Part shown: positions 43,770-53,439 of the stretch, piece after piece
Position numbering within the stretch: position 1 is the first letter of the stretch
How the letters are laid out: every line of letters begins with the position of its first letter
Origin: EB88 sp965199135
GTDB taxonomy: Bacteria; Acidobacteriota; Terriglobia; Terriglobales; Acidobacteriaceae
Direction of reading: 5' to 3'
Length of the DNA stretch: 64,000 nucleotides
NCBI GenBank assembly: GCA_965199135.1
Contig: OZ240685.1
Span: 806,001 to 870,000 of the forward strand
Translations under genes and position numbers: made by a program
Notes under the pieces: generated by a model
The model's database searches: none
What the model was told of the DNA's origin: nothing
Seen by the model: only the letters and a program-made list of their open reading frames with translations

Positions 43770-44142
43770 GTGCGCCCTCCTTCGGGTGATCTCCTGGCAT
43801 AACTCGGTGCGTAACATCTGCCATTGCTCCAGTTACAGCACGCATGACTTAGTCTGCACGCACTTGGCTTTTTGCTGGGCATTCTGCATCTCCATACGCC
43901 GTATAAGCAATGCTTATGGCACAGAGCAGAGATACGCTTGTCAAGCCAGCAGCCCCCTCTAACGTGTTACGCTTTCCTCCAATGACCCCTGTTCTCACAA
44001 TTGCAACAATTGGTGGCTCCGCGGCGCATGGTCCGTGCTGGCCCTGTTGTTGCTGCAGCGGGCTGACCGCCGGACGCGCTCACTCGTAGCCCCGGCTCAC
44101 CACACGCAAGAAGACTGAACGAACATTTTGGAGGCAACACGC
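43770..44142. other. Long leader region of the second TonB receptor
   Basis: A 373-base gap. It contains the dyad ATAAGC-AAT-GCTTAT (43903-43917) and a pair of CAATTG palindromes near 43998-44012. The lower-GC stretch 43850-44015 is the likely promoter zone, but I cannot fix a -35/-10 pair. Confidence 0.5.
43899..43920. promoter_or_regulatory. Dyad ATAAGC-AAT-GCTTAT, possible operator
   Basis: A 6-bp inverted repeat with a 3-base centre, extended by outer GCC/GGC bases, in the AT-richer part of the TonB receptor leader. Its form suits a dimeric regulator. Confidence 0.35.
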
Positions 44143-47100
44143 GTGAGGCACTATCCCTACTTCCGCAATAACACGCCCCGTCGCGCCATCGTCGCGCTGG
44201 CCGGGTTCGCGCTGGCGGCATCGCCCGCGCTCTATGCCCAGGTCGATACCGGATCTGTATCTGGAACGGTTACTGATTCGACGGGTGCAGTCGTGCCCGG
44301 CGCCCAGGTCACCGAACGCAATGTAGGTACCAATGCCACGCGCACGATCAAGAGCAGCGGCAATGGCACGTATACCTTCGAGAGCCTTTCCGCAGCGATG
44401 TACGAGATCTCGGTCACGGCGCCGGGCTTTGACACGTATACGCAGCAGGTCGAGATCACCGTCGGCGGTCACCCGACGCTCGATGTGAAGCTTGGCGTGG
44501 GACAGGGCACGGAAAAGGTCACGGTCACGGCTGCCTCGGGCGGCGCGGAAGTCAACACCTCCTCGCAGGAGCTGTCGCAGGTCGTTGGCGAAGAGCAGGT
44601 CTCCCAGCTTCCTTCGCTGACGCGTAACCCGTATGACTTCGTCGGCATCTCCGGCAACGTCAGCAATGGCGATGCTGCGCAGGGCAAGAGCCAGAACTCG
44701 GTGGCGCAGGGCGTCGGCTACAACCTCAACGGTCAGCGTTCCGCTGGTACCGACATTCTTCTTGACGGCGTCGAGAACAACGACGTTTTCTCGACCGGCC
44801 CAGCACAGACCGTACCGATCGACACGGTGCAGGAGTATCGCGTCATCACCAACAACTTTGCCGCGCAGTATGGACGGGCGTCCGGCGGCGTGGTCAACGT
44901 GATCACGAAGGCCGGGACGAATAACTTCCATGGCGGCGCGTGGGAGTTCAACCGTCTCTCCGCCTACACCGCAAACACCTACGACAACTCGGTGAACGGT
45001 GTGCCCAAGGGCCAGTACACCCGCAACCAGTTCGGCTTCGACGTGGGTGGTCCGATCAAGAAGGACAAGCTGTTCTTCTATGAAGGCACCGAGTGGCTGC
45101 GAGTCCGTTCAGCAGCGAACCAGATTTCGCTCGTGCCCGATCCTGCATTTATCGCAGCGGCGAGCCCCGCCACGCAGGCCTACTTCGCGCAGTACGGCAC
45201 AAATCAGCCCAAGGCCACCAATGGTGTTGTGACGGCGGGCCAGCTTGCCTCGCAGTATGGCGCCGCTGGTATCGGTGCCCTGCCTGCAACCACACCCGTC
45301 TTCGATCAGGTCGCCTTCACGGCTCCTACCGATGCAGGCGGCGGTGCACCGCAGAACACCTACTACCTGAACAGTCGCGTCGACTACAACGTCAATGCGT
45401 CAACCTCGACGTACGTGCGTTACGCACTCGACAAGCTGAACGATTTCGAAGGCTACGACTTCTCCTCGCCCTACCCCCAGTACAACGTAGGCGACGGGGC
45501 TACCAACAACTCGGTGCTCTGGAATATCTCGCATATCTTCAGCCCCTCGCTGCTGGCAAATACCAAGCTGAGCTTCACCCGCTTCAACGCGATCGACACC
45601 TACAACACTGCGCTGCAAAATACGCCAACACTCTTCCTGTTCAACGGCGCGAGCATCTCGGGGGCCGGGAACGGCCACAACGTGCAGTTGCCTGGCTTCT
45701 TTAGCCAGGACATTGGTGGAGGCGGCCTGCCGTATGGCGGACCCCAGAACACCATCCAGTGGAACCAGGACCTGACCTGGACCAAGGGAGCGCACGAGAT
45801 GCAGTTCGGCGTGCAGCTGATCTACATCCAGAGCAATCGTGCGTATGGCGCATATGCCCAGGGCGATGAAGAACTCGGCACCACTCCGCTGACTGGCCTC
45901 AACAACTTCCTCAATGGCACGAACACGCTGTTTGAAGCGGCCGTGGACCCGAAGGGTGCGCTGCCCTGCGACAAGAACTACGTGACCGGCGCGCTGACGC
46001 AGACCGCGGCCTGCTCCATCACACTGCCCGCGACCTCACCCAGCTTTGCTCGTTCGGATCGCAACCACGACACGGCCGGCTACGCGCAGGACTCGTGGAA
46101 GGTGACGCCGCACTTCACCTTTAACTACGGCGTGCGCTACGAGTACTACGGTGTGCAGCACAACAACAATGCCAACCTCGATTCGAACTTCTACTACGGT
46201 GCCGGTCCCGGCGTCCTGAACCAGGTTCGCAACGGCCAGGTTGCGACGGTTCCGAACAGCCCGATCCACAGCCTGTGGAAGCCGCAGTACGGAACGGTGG
46301 CGCCCCGCGTCGGCTTTGCCTATGACATCTTCGGTGATGGCAAGAGCTCGCTGCGTGGTGGGTACGGCATCTCGTACGAGCGCAACTATGGCAATGTCAC
46401 CTTCAACGTGATCCAGAACCCGCCGAACTACGCGGTCATCCAGGTACAGAGCACGCCCGTCACCACGTCCAACGCCGGTCCGCTTGGCGGTTCTTCCGGA
46501 GCTGTCGCGTTGCCTCCGACCTCGCTGCGCAATGTGGACCAGAACATTCGCACCGCGCAGTCGCAGTTCTGGAGCCTCGCAGTCGATCAGCAGATTGTGC
46601 CGAACACCGTGGTGTCGTTCCAGTACGCGGGCGCCCGTGGCACACATCTGTACGACATCAAGAACTACAACGAGCTCGGCGCGGGCAACGTCTACCTTGG
46701 CGACGCCTTTGATCCGACCGCTGCTGTCGGCACCGACGGCGCCCCAACACAGACGTACCATTACTCGCGTCCGAACAACGAGTACAGCTCGATCAACAAT
46801 CGTGGGTCGAATGGCGATTCGTACTACAACGCGCTCAATGTTCAGTTCCAGACCACCAACGTCGCACACTCAGGCGTCAACCTTGTGGCGAACTACACCT
46901 GGAGCCACTCGATCGATGACGTCAGCTCGACGTTCGGCGACTCCAACAGCTCCGCTGATGGCGTCGGCAACCTGGGCTACACCAACCCGCTCGATCCGGG
47001 CTTCGACAAGGGCGCGTCCGACTTCGACATTCGCAACCGCTTCTCGCTGGCGCCGATCTGGGACACTCCCTGGGCAAAGGGCGATCACGGTTGGAAGGGC

Positions 47101-47709
47101 GAAGCGCTGGGCGGCTACCACCTGAGCGGCATCTACACCGTTCGCTCGGGAACCCCGTTCTCGTACGTCGATTCAACCAACACGCTCAACGCTGCGTACC
47201 AGCAGGGCATCGTTCGCTATACCCCGGCTCCCAACAGCAGCCCGATCCGCTACCACTCGGGCAGCGCCGTTGGTTCGCTTGGGCCGAACGACTTCCTGCT
47301 GAACAGCCTGCCAGCAGCCATGCCGACCGGCAATCCAGCATATGGACCGTCGCCGGATAACAGCGGCACGCTCACCACGCTGCAGAAGAACGCGATCGGC
47401 ATCTCGGACTTTGGCCCGTATGCGCCAGGCATGACGCAGCGCAACTCCTTCACCGGACCCGGTGCCTGGGACTTCGACCTGGCAGCGAGCAAGGACTTCC
47501 CCATCAAGGAAGGCGTCTCCATGCAGCTGCGGGCTGAGGGCTTCGACATCCTCAACCACCACAACCTGTACGTTCTGGAGACCGAGACGGACGTGGCACA
47601 GTTTGGCTACAACACCGCTCCCGAGGTCCAAGGCAAGAAGGGTGGCGTAAATGGCGGGGCCAACGACGAACGCCGCTTCGGCCAGTTCGCCCTCAAGGTG
47701 AACTTCTAA
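44143..47709 (+). CDS. Oar-type TonB-dependent receptor (second copy)
   Basis: A 1188-aa outer-membrane receptor with the same layout as the one at 9058: basic N-terminus and signal peptide (about 1-32, ends LYAQ), carboxypeptidase-regulatory domain (VSGTVTDSTGAVVPGAQVTE, about 37-115), plug with LNGQRSAGTDILLDGVENND, then barrel to a terminal ...GQFALKVNF. GTG 44143-44145 is the start because TTGGAGG lies 8 bases upstream; a TTG at 44128 would sit on the ribosome site itself. A very long hairpin follows. Substrate unknown; no hydrolase is adjacent. Confidence 0.92.
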   Translation: MRHYPYFRNNTPRRAIVALAGFALAASPALYAQVDTGSVSGTVTDSTGAVVPGAQVTERNVGTNATRTIKSSGNGTYTFESLSAAMYEISVTAPGFDTYTQQVEITVGGHPTLDVKLGVGQGTEKVTVTAASGGAEVNTSSQELSQVVGEEQVSQLPSLTRNPYDFVGISGNVSNGDAAQGKSQNSVAQGVGYNLNGQRSAGTDILLDGVENNDVFSTGPAQTVPIDTVQEYRVITNNFAAQYGRASGGVVNVITKAGTNNFHGGAWEFNRLSAYTANTYDNSVNGVPKGQYTRNQFGFDVGGPIKKDKLFFYEGTEWLRVRSAANQISLVPDPAFIAAASPATQAYFAQYGTNQPKATNGVVTAGQLASQYGAAGIGALPATTPVFDQVAFTAPTDAGGGAPQNTYYLNSRVDYNVNASTSTYVRYALDKLNDFEGYDFSSPYPQYNVGDGATNNSVLWNISHIFSPSLLANTKLSFTRFNAIDTYNTALQNTPTLFLFNGASISGAGNGHNVQLPGFFSQDIGGGGLPYGGPQNTIQWNQDLTWTKGAHEMQFGVQLIYIQSNRAYGAYAQGDEELGTTPLTGLNNFLNGTNTLFEAAVDPKGALPCDKNYVTGALTQTAACSITLPATSPSFARSDRNHDTAGYAQDSWKVTPHFTFNYGVRYEYYGVQHNNNANLDSNFYYGAGPGVLNQVRNGQVATVPNSPIHSLWKPQYGTVAPRVGFAYDIFGDGKSSLRGGYGISYERNYGNVTFNVIQNPPNYAVIQVQSTPVTTSNAGPLGGSSGAVALPPTSLRNVDQNIRTAQSQFWSLAVDQQIVPNTVVSFQYAGARGTHLYDIKNYNELGAGNVYLGDAFDPTAAVGTDGAPTQTYHYSRPNNEYSSINNRGSNGDSYYNALNVQFQTTNVAHSGVNLVANYTWSHSIDDVSSTFGDSNSSADGVGNLGYTNPLDPGFDKGASDFDIRNRFSLAPIWDTPWAKGDHGWKGEALGGYHLSGIYTVRSGTPFSYVDSTNTLNAAYQQGIVRYTPAPNSSPIRYHSGSAVGSLGPNDFLLNSLPAAMPTGNPAYGPSPDNSGTLTTLQKNAIGISDFGPYAPGMTQRNSFTGPGAWDFDLAASKDFPIKEGVSMQLRAEGFDILNHHNLYVLETETDVAQFGYNTAPEVQGKKGGVNGGANDERRFGQFALKVNF

Positions 47710-47717
47710 CCGCATCG

Positions 47718-47767
47718 CCGCGAAACAGGAAGAGCCGCCCGAAAGGGCGGCTCTTCCTGTTTCGCGG
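47718..47767. terminator. 23-bp perfect hairpin with GAAA tetraloop
   Basis: A perfect 23-bp stem (47718-47740 with 47745-47767) closed by the stable tetraloop GAAA (47741-47744). It lies 8 bases after the TonB receptor stop and 10 bases before the stop of the convergent gene, so it can terminate both. There is no T run. Confidence 0.75.
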
Positions 47768-47777
47768 GTCGATGGCT

Positions 47778-48179
47778 CTAGTGACCGCCCCCCTGCACAT
47801 CCTTGTCTCCCTCGGCGTCGCCCCCTTCGTCCTCGTCCCCGTCGTTCTTGTCATCCTTCTTGCTTTCCTGCTTCGTCTTCCAGAAGCCCTGCACAGCGCG
47901 GATCTGGTCCTCGGCCTGCCAGCTCATCAATCGCTGCTGCGACTCCTGTCGTGTGATCTCCTCGACCGTGGTCGCCTCGAGCAGTTTCACCTGGTGCCAG
48001 GGGATCATGCGCGCCCCGCGCAGCAGGAAGCCGGAGCTGGCCCAGCCCTCGACCAGCTCCGAGACCTTGCTCTTCACGTCCGTGGCATCGACAAAGGGGT
48101 ACAACTCGAAGCTCGAGCCGTCGAGCAGGTGCGCCGTGACATGGGCGATCAGGATTGTTTCCGGGCTGGTATCTGGCAT
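47778..48179 (-). CDS. Conserved-looking small protein with acidic tail
   Basis: A 133-aa protein. Residues 1-70 look like a compact beta-rich domain (ETILIAHVTAHLLDGSSFEL ... LLRGARMIPWHQVKLLEA), then a helical stretch, and a highly charged Asp/Glu/Lys/Gly tail (KKDDKNDGDEDEGG). No signal or membrane segment. It is downstream of the FUSC gene on the same strand with a 105-base gap. The N-terminal pattern suggests a small ligand or RNA-binding fold, but I do not recognise a family. Confidence 0.7.
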   Translation of the reverse strand: MPDTSPETILIAHVTAHLLDGSSFELYPFVDATDVKSKVSELVEGWASSGFLLRGARMIPWHQVKLLEATTVEEITRQESQQRLMSWQAEDQIRAVQGFWKTKQESKKDDKNDGDEDEGGDAEGDKDVQGGGH

Positions 48180-48284
48180 GGGTGCGGGTGGTCTCCTGTT
48201 CCGTATTGAATCACCCCGTTGGATGCGGGCGCCCTGCCTTACGCTTCGGGAGGTGGGGGCGATCAGGCGGGAGCTTGCCCGGCG

Positions 48285-49466
48285 TCAGGAGCCGACGTGG
48301 TTCTCGGCGGAAAGGTCGCTGCGTCGCACCAGCCCCTGGAACGAGTGCCGGTCCTGCCGCTGCCGCAGCTGGATCACGGTGAGCCGCACCGAGAGCGCAA
48401 GAAACCCGCCGAGCGCCGTGCAGACGAAACGCCGGTGCGCAATCTCGGAGCCCGGTAGGCCGTTCAGCGACAACAGGAAGACGATATAGGACGTGATACA
48501 CACCGAAAACAGAGCGTAGTTGACGTTGAGCAGGCTGTAAGAAAGCCAGGTAAACAGGCAGACGAGCAACGCGAGGCTCGCGGGCGCCGGATGTACGTAG
48601 ACCAGGAACACGCTTGAAAGCACTGCCCCTGTGAGCGTCCCGACTGTTCGGGCGACAGCACGGTTGGCGGTGTCGGCGATTGCCGGCCGCAGGACCAGCA
48701 GGGCCGTCATCGGGATCCAGTAGCCGCTGGCGAAGTGCAGCTGCCGATAGATCTCCGTACTGACGGCAAGCACCACGGCCAGCCGCAACGAGTACGGCAA
48801 TGCGGAGCCGCGCATCTGCCGGTGCCGCAGGGAGAGAACCGCGCTCAGGTACACCCGGCGGAGCGCCTGCTCCTCGGCGCGCACGTAGCGGGCCAGGTCG
48901 CGCACATGGCTGCCGAGCTCGTCGAAAATGCGCAGCATCAGCGCCGAGACGATCAGCTGCACGATGCCGCCAAGAAAGATCAGCAATGCGCGCACCGCGG
49001 CGTCTGCTGGGGTGAAGGGGAAAGCAGAGGCCACCAGCAGCGTCACCACGCATTGCTGCCCGACCCAGCTGTAGCCTGGCCCCCGCTTGCTCAGCATGCC
49101 ATAGCCAAAGCCAAAGGCCATGGCGATCAGGGTCAGTGTCCAGCTGCTGTGGCCGGCGACCATGCCGATAAAGGTCGAAAACCCCATCCCGATGGAGACG
49201 AACATGATGGGGAGCAGCGGTGTGCCGTCGATGCTCTGCTTGGCTCCAAAGCCGGCTGTCATCGCGCCGCCGGCCGCGATCATGCCGGCCGCAGGATGGC
49301 CCGAGGCCAAACCGACGCCCAGGCAGAGAGCCACGGAGAGCACAAAGAACCAGTCTGTCCGAAAAGACGCGAGATCCCAGTGGAAGACGTAACTATCTGC
49401 CAGATACGCAAACGCCGGCTTGTCCGCAGCGCTCTTCGCAGCGGGTCTGATGGTGGATGGCGGCAT
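48285..49466 (-). CDS. FUSC-family inner-membrane transporter
   Basis: A 393-aa membrane protein with two blocks of hydrophobic helices (about residues 40-175 and 240-355) separated by a soluble helical section (about 185-235), the half-length fusaric-acid-resistance (FUSC/YccS-like) layout. The second block holds the ASGYWIPMTALLVLRPAIADT segment and the ANRAVARTVGTLTGA motif typical of the family. These proteins export aromatic acids or similar compounds. ATG 49464-49466 lies 7 bases after the otsA stop, so it is probably the last gene of the otsB-otsA transcript. Confidence 0.85.
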   Translation of the reverse strand: MPPSTIRPAAKSAADKPAFAYLADSYVFHWDLASFRTDWFFVLSVALCLGVGLASGHPAAGMIAAGGAMTAGFGAKQSIDGTPLLPIMFVSIGMGFSTFIGMVAGHSSWTLTLIAMAFGFGYGMLSKRGPGYSWVGQQCVVTLLVASAFPFTPADAAVRALLIFLGGIVQLIVSALMLRIFDELGSHVRDLARYVRAEEQALRRVYLSAVLSLRHRQMRGSALPYSLRLAVVLAVSTEIYRQLHFASGYWIPMTALLVLRPAIADTANRAVARTVGTLTGAVLSSVFLVYVHPAPASLALLVCLFTWLSYSLLNVNYALFSVCITSYIVFLLSLNGLPGSEIAHRRFVCTALGGFLALSVRLTVIQLRQRQDRHSFQGLVRRSDLSAENHVGS

Positions 49467-49473
49467 GGTGGCG

Positions 49474-50916
49474 CTAGACAGTAGCTGGTTCCTCTGGGTG
49501 GGTGGAGACCGGGCTTAAGAAGCATTGCAGCCAGGCGGCGAGATCTGCTTTCCGGACCTGGTTCCGCAGACGAGTCATGCGTCGGCGCTGTTCCACTCCA
49601 TCCATTGTGACGGCCTGCGCCAGGGCATTGGCAACGGCACTCTGGTCATACGGGTTAACCAGGAGTGCTCCCACTTTCAGCTCCGTGGCCGCGCCGGCGA
49701 ACTCGCTCAGGATCAGCACCCCATCATTGTCATGGCGACAGGCGACGTATTCCTTCGCCACGAGGTTCATTCCGTCCTTCAGCGGCGTCAGAAAAGCAAC
49801 CTGCGAGGTACGGTACAGCGCCAGCAGCTCGGTCCGCGGCAGCGCGCGATGAATATAGTTCACAGGGACCCAGCCCGGCTCGGCGAACTCGCCGTTGACC
49901 TGCGCGGCCAGGCGCTCGATCTCGGCCTTGAGCAGCTGGTAGCCTGGGATGCTCTCGCGGCTGGGCACCACGATCTGGATCAGCGAGGTCTTGCGGTGCA
50001 GTTCCGGGTGTTGCCGCAGGAAGAGGGCGAAGGCCTTCAGGCGCTCCGGGATCCCCTTGGTGTAATCCAGGCGATCGATTCCGAGGATCGTCACCATCTC
50101 CTTCGTGACATGCGCGCGCAGCGCGGACGAACGCCGTCTTACATCGTCTGCGTCGGAGGCCTTGTTGAAGTCCGCATAGTCGATTGAGATCGGAAACGCT
50201 CCAACCTTGGTCGACTGCCCCTTGCTGTGCACCACGCGCATCTCGCCCTGATCCCGCACGATGCTGATCTCCGGCAGAAATGCGCGCAGGCAGGACAGGA
50301 AGTTGCGCACGTCGCGGGCTGTCTGCATCCCCACCAGCGTATGGGCCAGAAGCCCCTCAAGCACCTGACGCCGCCAGGGCAGCTTCTCAAAAATATCCGG
50401 CGGCGGAAACGGAATATGGAGAAAGAACACCAGCCGGGACTTAGGGCTCTTCTTGCGAAGGATGGGCGCCACCTGCATGAGCTGGTAGTCGTTGATCCAG
50501 ATCAGCGAGTCCTTCTTCGAGACTCGGCTCGCACAGTCCGCGAACCGCGCATTTACGCTGAGATAGAAGTCCCAGTAGCTCGGATCAAAGTTGCAGCGAG
50601 ACTGCAGATCATGAAACAGCGGCCAGATGATCTCGTTAGAAAAACCCTCGTAAAACTTGGCGTGCTCTTCATGCGAGAGTGCAATGGGCTCATAGCGGTA
50701 GTGATGCTGGCGAGAGAGCGCAGCCAACTCCTCGCGAACGCGCGGGTCCTGCTCGGTGCCGGCACTGCCGATCCAGATGCCGCCATGCTCGCGGAGAAGT
50801 GGCTCCAACGCAGTGACCAGGCCGCCGCTGCTCTTCTTGGCGCGCAACGTGCCGTCAGGGGCTTTCTCAAACGACAAGGGCAGGCGGTTGGAAATAATAA
50901 CGAGATCGCGCTTCAT
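49474..50916 (-). CDS. otsA: Trehalose-6-phosphate synthase
   Basis: Transfers glucose from a nucleotide donor to glucose-6-phosphate. The 480-aa GT20 protein starts MKRDLVIISNRLP, with the SSGGLVTAL donor loop, IGSAGTE, WINDYQLM, FLHIPFPPPDIF and the ILGIDRLDYTKGIPERLKAF segment, all family hallmarks, and ends normally. ATG 50914-50916 overlaps the otsB stop (ATGA), so the pair is coupled. Trehalose protects against osmotic and drying stress. Confidence 0.97.
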   Translation of the reverse strand: MKRDLVIISNRLPLSFEKAPDGTLRAKKSSGGLVTALEPLLREHGGIWIGSAGTEQDPRVREELAALSRQHHYRYEPIALSHEEHAKFYEGFSNEIIWPLFHDLQSRCNFDPSYWDFYLSVNARFADCASRVSKKDSLIWINDYQLMQVAPILRKKSPKSRLVFFLHIPFPPPDIFEKLPWRRQVLEGLLAHTLVGMQTARDVRNFLSCLRAFLPEISIVRDQGEMRVVHSKGQSTKVGAFPISIDYADFNKASDADDVRRRSSALRAHVTKEMVTILGIDRLDYTKGIPERLKAFALFLRQHPELHRKTSLIQIVVPSRESIPGYQLLKAEIERLAAQVNGEFAEPGWVPVNYIHRALPRTELLALYRTSQVAFLTPLKDGMNLVAKEYVACRHDNDGVLILSEFAGAATELKVGALLVNPYDQSAVANALAQAVTMDGVEQRRRMTRLRNQVRKADLAAWLQCFLSPVSTHPEEPATV

Positions 50917-51836
50917 CTGCTCTGGGCGCCTCTGCTTTCTAGTGTAAGGGGTGGCCGAGAGCTGCCGCCAGCCGCGGCGAGCCATTGATCCAGGAAGCCC
51001 AGGAGCTCCTCGGGAGGGCGAAGAGAGAACGATGCATACGAGGGACGGGCGGGCTCGCGCACAAGAAGCGAGAGCCCGCCCGCGGCAGCGAGAACGCGAA
51101 ACGCATCCTCATCGGTCGTGTCATCGCCCAGAAAGGCGGCAGCTGCTGCTTTCCCGGAGGCGAGCAGCGCTTCGGCCGCATGCGCCTTGGTCCGATCCTC
51201 AGCACGAAGCTCCACACCCCCGTCAAACGGCAGCAGTGCCAGCCCGTGTGTCCCGGAAAGGGGCAGGAAGACCGCGTCTGCCCGCTTTCTGAGTTGATCG
51301 AGGCGCTCGGCTGCGCCCTCAAGCGTGCGCCAGTGCACCGCGAGACTTGCGGGCTTCCTCTCAAGCAGCGCCGCAAAGCCGTCGTCCCGCAACTGGGCCT
51401 CGGCCGCGTCGAGAGCGGCACGCTGGGCGGCGCTTGGTTCGTGGAGATGGTAAGTCCCATCCGGATGCCGATGCTCCCGACCGTGCATGCCCCACAGTTC
51501 GACCCCATTGGCCAGCGGCAGGAGTTGAAGCAGTTCGCGGGTGGGGCGGCCGGAGATGAAGGCAAGCCGGGTGCGGCCTTCGAGAATCGTCACGAGCCGC
51601 TCGACGACGCCCGGATAGGGGTAGGCCTGCATCTTGTCCTGCTGAAAGGGTGCGAGCGTCCCATCGTAGTCGCAGATCAGGAGCGGCTGTGGGGCGGACG
51701 CGACCTGTTCAAAGAAGCGCTGCTGCGCTCTCTCTGCGACGAACCAGGGCTGCGGAGTCGTTTGCGGGCCGGGTGCTCGGCCGCCCTGTGTCTCTGCGCC
51801 GGCCGGCGGGATGGCTTTGGTCGTGCCTTCGTTCAT
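50913..51836 (-). CDS. otsB: Trehalose-6-phosphate phosphatase
   Basis: Removes phosphate from trehalose-6-phosphate to yield trehalose. The 307-aa HAD-superfamily protein shows motif I CDYDGTLAPF (nucleophile Asp), motif II FISGRP, and the late LGDDTTDEDAF. The first 50 residues are a hydrophilic extension. ATG 51834-51836 is used; the frame runs on to 52031 inside motB antisense-free sequence but without conservation. It lies 46 bases after motB, ahead of otsA in the transcript order. Confidence 0.95.
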   Translation of the reverse strand: MNEGTTKAIPPAGAETQGGRAPGPQTTPQPWFVAERAQQRFFEQVASAPQPLLICDYDGTLAPFQQDKMQAYPYPGVVERLVTILEGRTRLAFISGRPTRELLQLLPLANGVELWGMHGREHRHPDGTYHLHEPSAAQRAALDAAEAQLRDDGFAALLERKPASLAVHWRTLEGAAERLDQLRKRADAVFLPLSGTHGLALLPFDGGVELRAEDRTKAHAAEALLASGKAAAAAFLGDDTTDEDAFRVLAAAGGLSLLVREPARPSYASFSLRPPEELLGFLDQWLAAAGGSSRPPLTLESRGAQSR

Positions 51837-51882
51837 GGCAACTCTGATGCGGCAGCCCGCTGCCGACGCACCAGGAAAGACG

Positions 51883-52638
51883 CTAAGGGAGAGAACTCGA
51901 AGCCTGGGAGGTCGCTGTTCCGACGACCACAAGATCCACCCTGCGGTTCCGGCGGCGGCCCTCGAGGGCGTGGTTGTCGGCCACTGGCCGGTAGGGACCG
52001 AAGGCTTCCATCGAAAAGCGGGCCGGATCACAATGGGCTTCGTCCGTGAGCAGCAGTAGCACGTTCATTGCCCGGGCAGCGGAGAGCTCCCAGTTCGACC
52101 GGAAGGCCGGGGTATGAATTGGCTGGTCATCGGAGTGACCCTCGACCCGCATCGGGAATCCGTACGGCCGCAGGATCGCGCCCGCGGCGACAATCTGCTG
52201 CGCTGGCCCGGGCAGCAGAGACGCTTCGCCCGATCGAAAGAAGCCCAGTTCCTGAAAGGAGAGCACCAGCCCGTCAGGCGTGCGCCGGAGCGTGACCTCA
52301 CCGCGATCCATGGGCTGCCTGAGCGCAGCATGCAGTTGCCGGGCGATCTTGTCCAGATCGGGGGTCCCTGCCGCCACGGCGCTGGTCGCGTGCTTCGCCT
52401 CCGGTCGGATCCATAACGCGGACCCAGCCGACTCCGTCGCAAAGCCCTGGTGGATCGCTCCCGAGAGCTGCACCAGCGCCTGGTGCGTATGCCGGGAGGT
52501 GGCGTAGAGCACGACAAAGAGTGCGAACAAGAGCGTGACGAAGTCAGCATAGGAGACAAGCCATCGATCATGCGAGACAAGCGCATGCTGCCGGCTGCGA
52601 CGCCTCCTTTTCCCGCTCTCCAGGGGCTCCTCGGTCAT
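51883..52638 (-). CDS. motB: Flagellar motor stator protein MotB
   Basis: Anchors the MotA/MotB stator to peptidoglycan and forms the proton path. The 251-aa protein has a basic N-terminus, one membrane helix (about 28-48) with the essential Asp32 in SYADFVTLLFALFVVLYA, a plug/linker, and an OmpA-like peptidoglycan-binding domain from about residue 125 (FPMRVEGHSDDQPI ... NWELSAARAMNVLLLL). ATG 52636-52638 overlaps the motA TGA (ATGA). The linker is short, and the length is somewhat less than E. coli MotB (308). Confidence 0.95.
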   Translation of the reverse strand: MTEEPLESGKRRRRSRQHALVSHDRWLVSYADFVTLLFALFVVLYATSRHTHQALVQLSGAIHQGFATESAGSALWIRPEAKHATSAVAAGTPDLDKIARQLHAALRQPMDRGEVTLRRTPDGLVLSFQELGFFRSGEASLLPGPAQQIVAAGAILRPYGFPMRVEGHSDDQPIHTPAFRSNWELSAARAMNVLLLLTDEAHCDPARFSMEAFGPYRPVADNHALEGRRRNRRVDLVVVGTATSQASSSLP

Positions 52639-53423
52639 CGCGCCGCCATGCGCTTGACCGACGCGATCGCGCGATCCCCGGAGGCCATCCCCAGCTTCTC
52701 GCGAAGCGCCCGGGGTGTTGCACCGTCCACGATCGAGAGCACCCCCTCAAGCGTAGCCTCGCGCATCTGTTCTGCTTCGCGGGCGCGATGCCGCAGTTTG
52801 CCCGAGAGGGGAAGCAGGAGGAGGTTCGCCAGGCCGACACCATAAAGGGTGGCCACAAACGCCACCGCGATGCCGCGACCGACATCGTTGATGTTGTCGA
52901 GCCGCTGCATGACCTGGATCAGGCCGAGCACTGCGCCCAGTATGCCCACTGTCGGCGCATACCCGCCCGCAGCCTCCCACACACGCGCTTTTGCTTCCTC
53001 TTCCTCGGCGAGGCGGTAAAGCTCATCCTCCATCGTGACCCGGAGGTCGCGGGGGTGCACGCCGTCGACCGCGAGCATCACCGCCCTGCGCAGAAAAGGG
53101 TCGGCAATTGCCTTCAGTTCCCCGTCGAGCGAGATCACACCGCTGCGCCGGGCCTGCGCGGCCAGTTGCAGGATCTGCTCTCGCTGCGCGTAGCTGTCGA
53201 GCGTTGGTCCGCGAAAGGTCGCCGCGGCTGAGAACAGTGCGCCACGAAGAAGCCGCATCGGGAACTGCACGAGCAGCGCACCCAGGGTGCCGCCCAGCAC
53301 CGTTATCGCTGCCGTCGGCTGCAGGATCTCGCCGATGTGTCCGCCCTCGAGGTGCATCCCCGCCGCGATTGCGGCAAGCGCAACCATGAGGCCCCCGGCT
53401 ATCCCGATCTGCGGCTTTCGCAT
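52635..53423 (-). CDS. motA: Flagellar motor stator protein MotA
   Basis: Proton-channel partner of MotB. The 262-aa protein has four hydrophobic segments (about 5-23, 35-53, 150-172 and 182-202), a cytoplasmic loop with charged residues for contact with FliG, and the conserved Pro in GGYAPTVGILGAVLGLIQVM. ATG 53421-53423 follows GGGAGG. It begins 16 bases after the glycosyltransferase gene and is coupled to motB. The PFAM MotA/ExbB motif and the MotB neighbour exclude ExbB. Confidence 0.95.
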   Translation of the reverse strand: MRKPQIGIAGGLMVALAAIAAGMHLEGGHIGEILQPTAAITVLGGTLGALLVQFPMRLLRGALFSAAATFRGPTLDSYAQREQILQLAAQARRSGVISLDGELKAIADPFLRRAVMLAVDGVHPRDLRVTMEDELYRLAEEEEAKARVWEAAGGYAPTVGILGAVLGLIQVMQRLDNINDVGRGIAVAFVATLYGVGLANLLLLPLSGKLRHRAREAEQMREATLEGVLSIVDGATPRALREKLGMASGDRAIASVKRMAAR

Positions 53424-53439
53424 TCTGCCTCCCCTTCGC

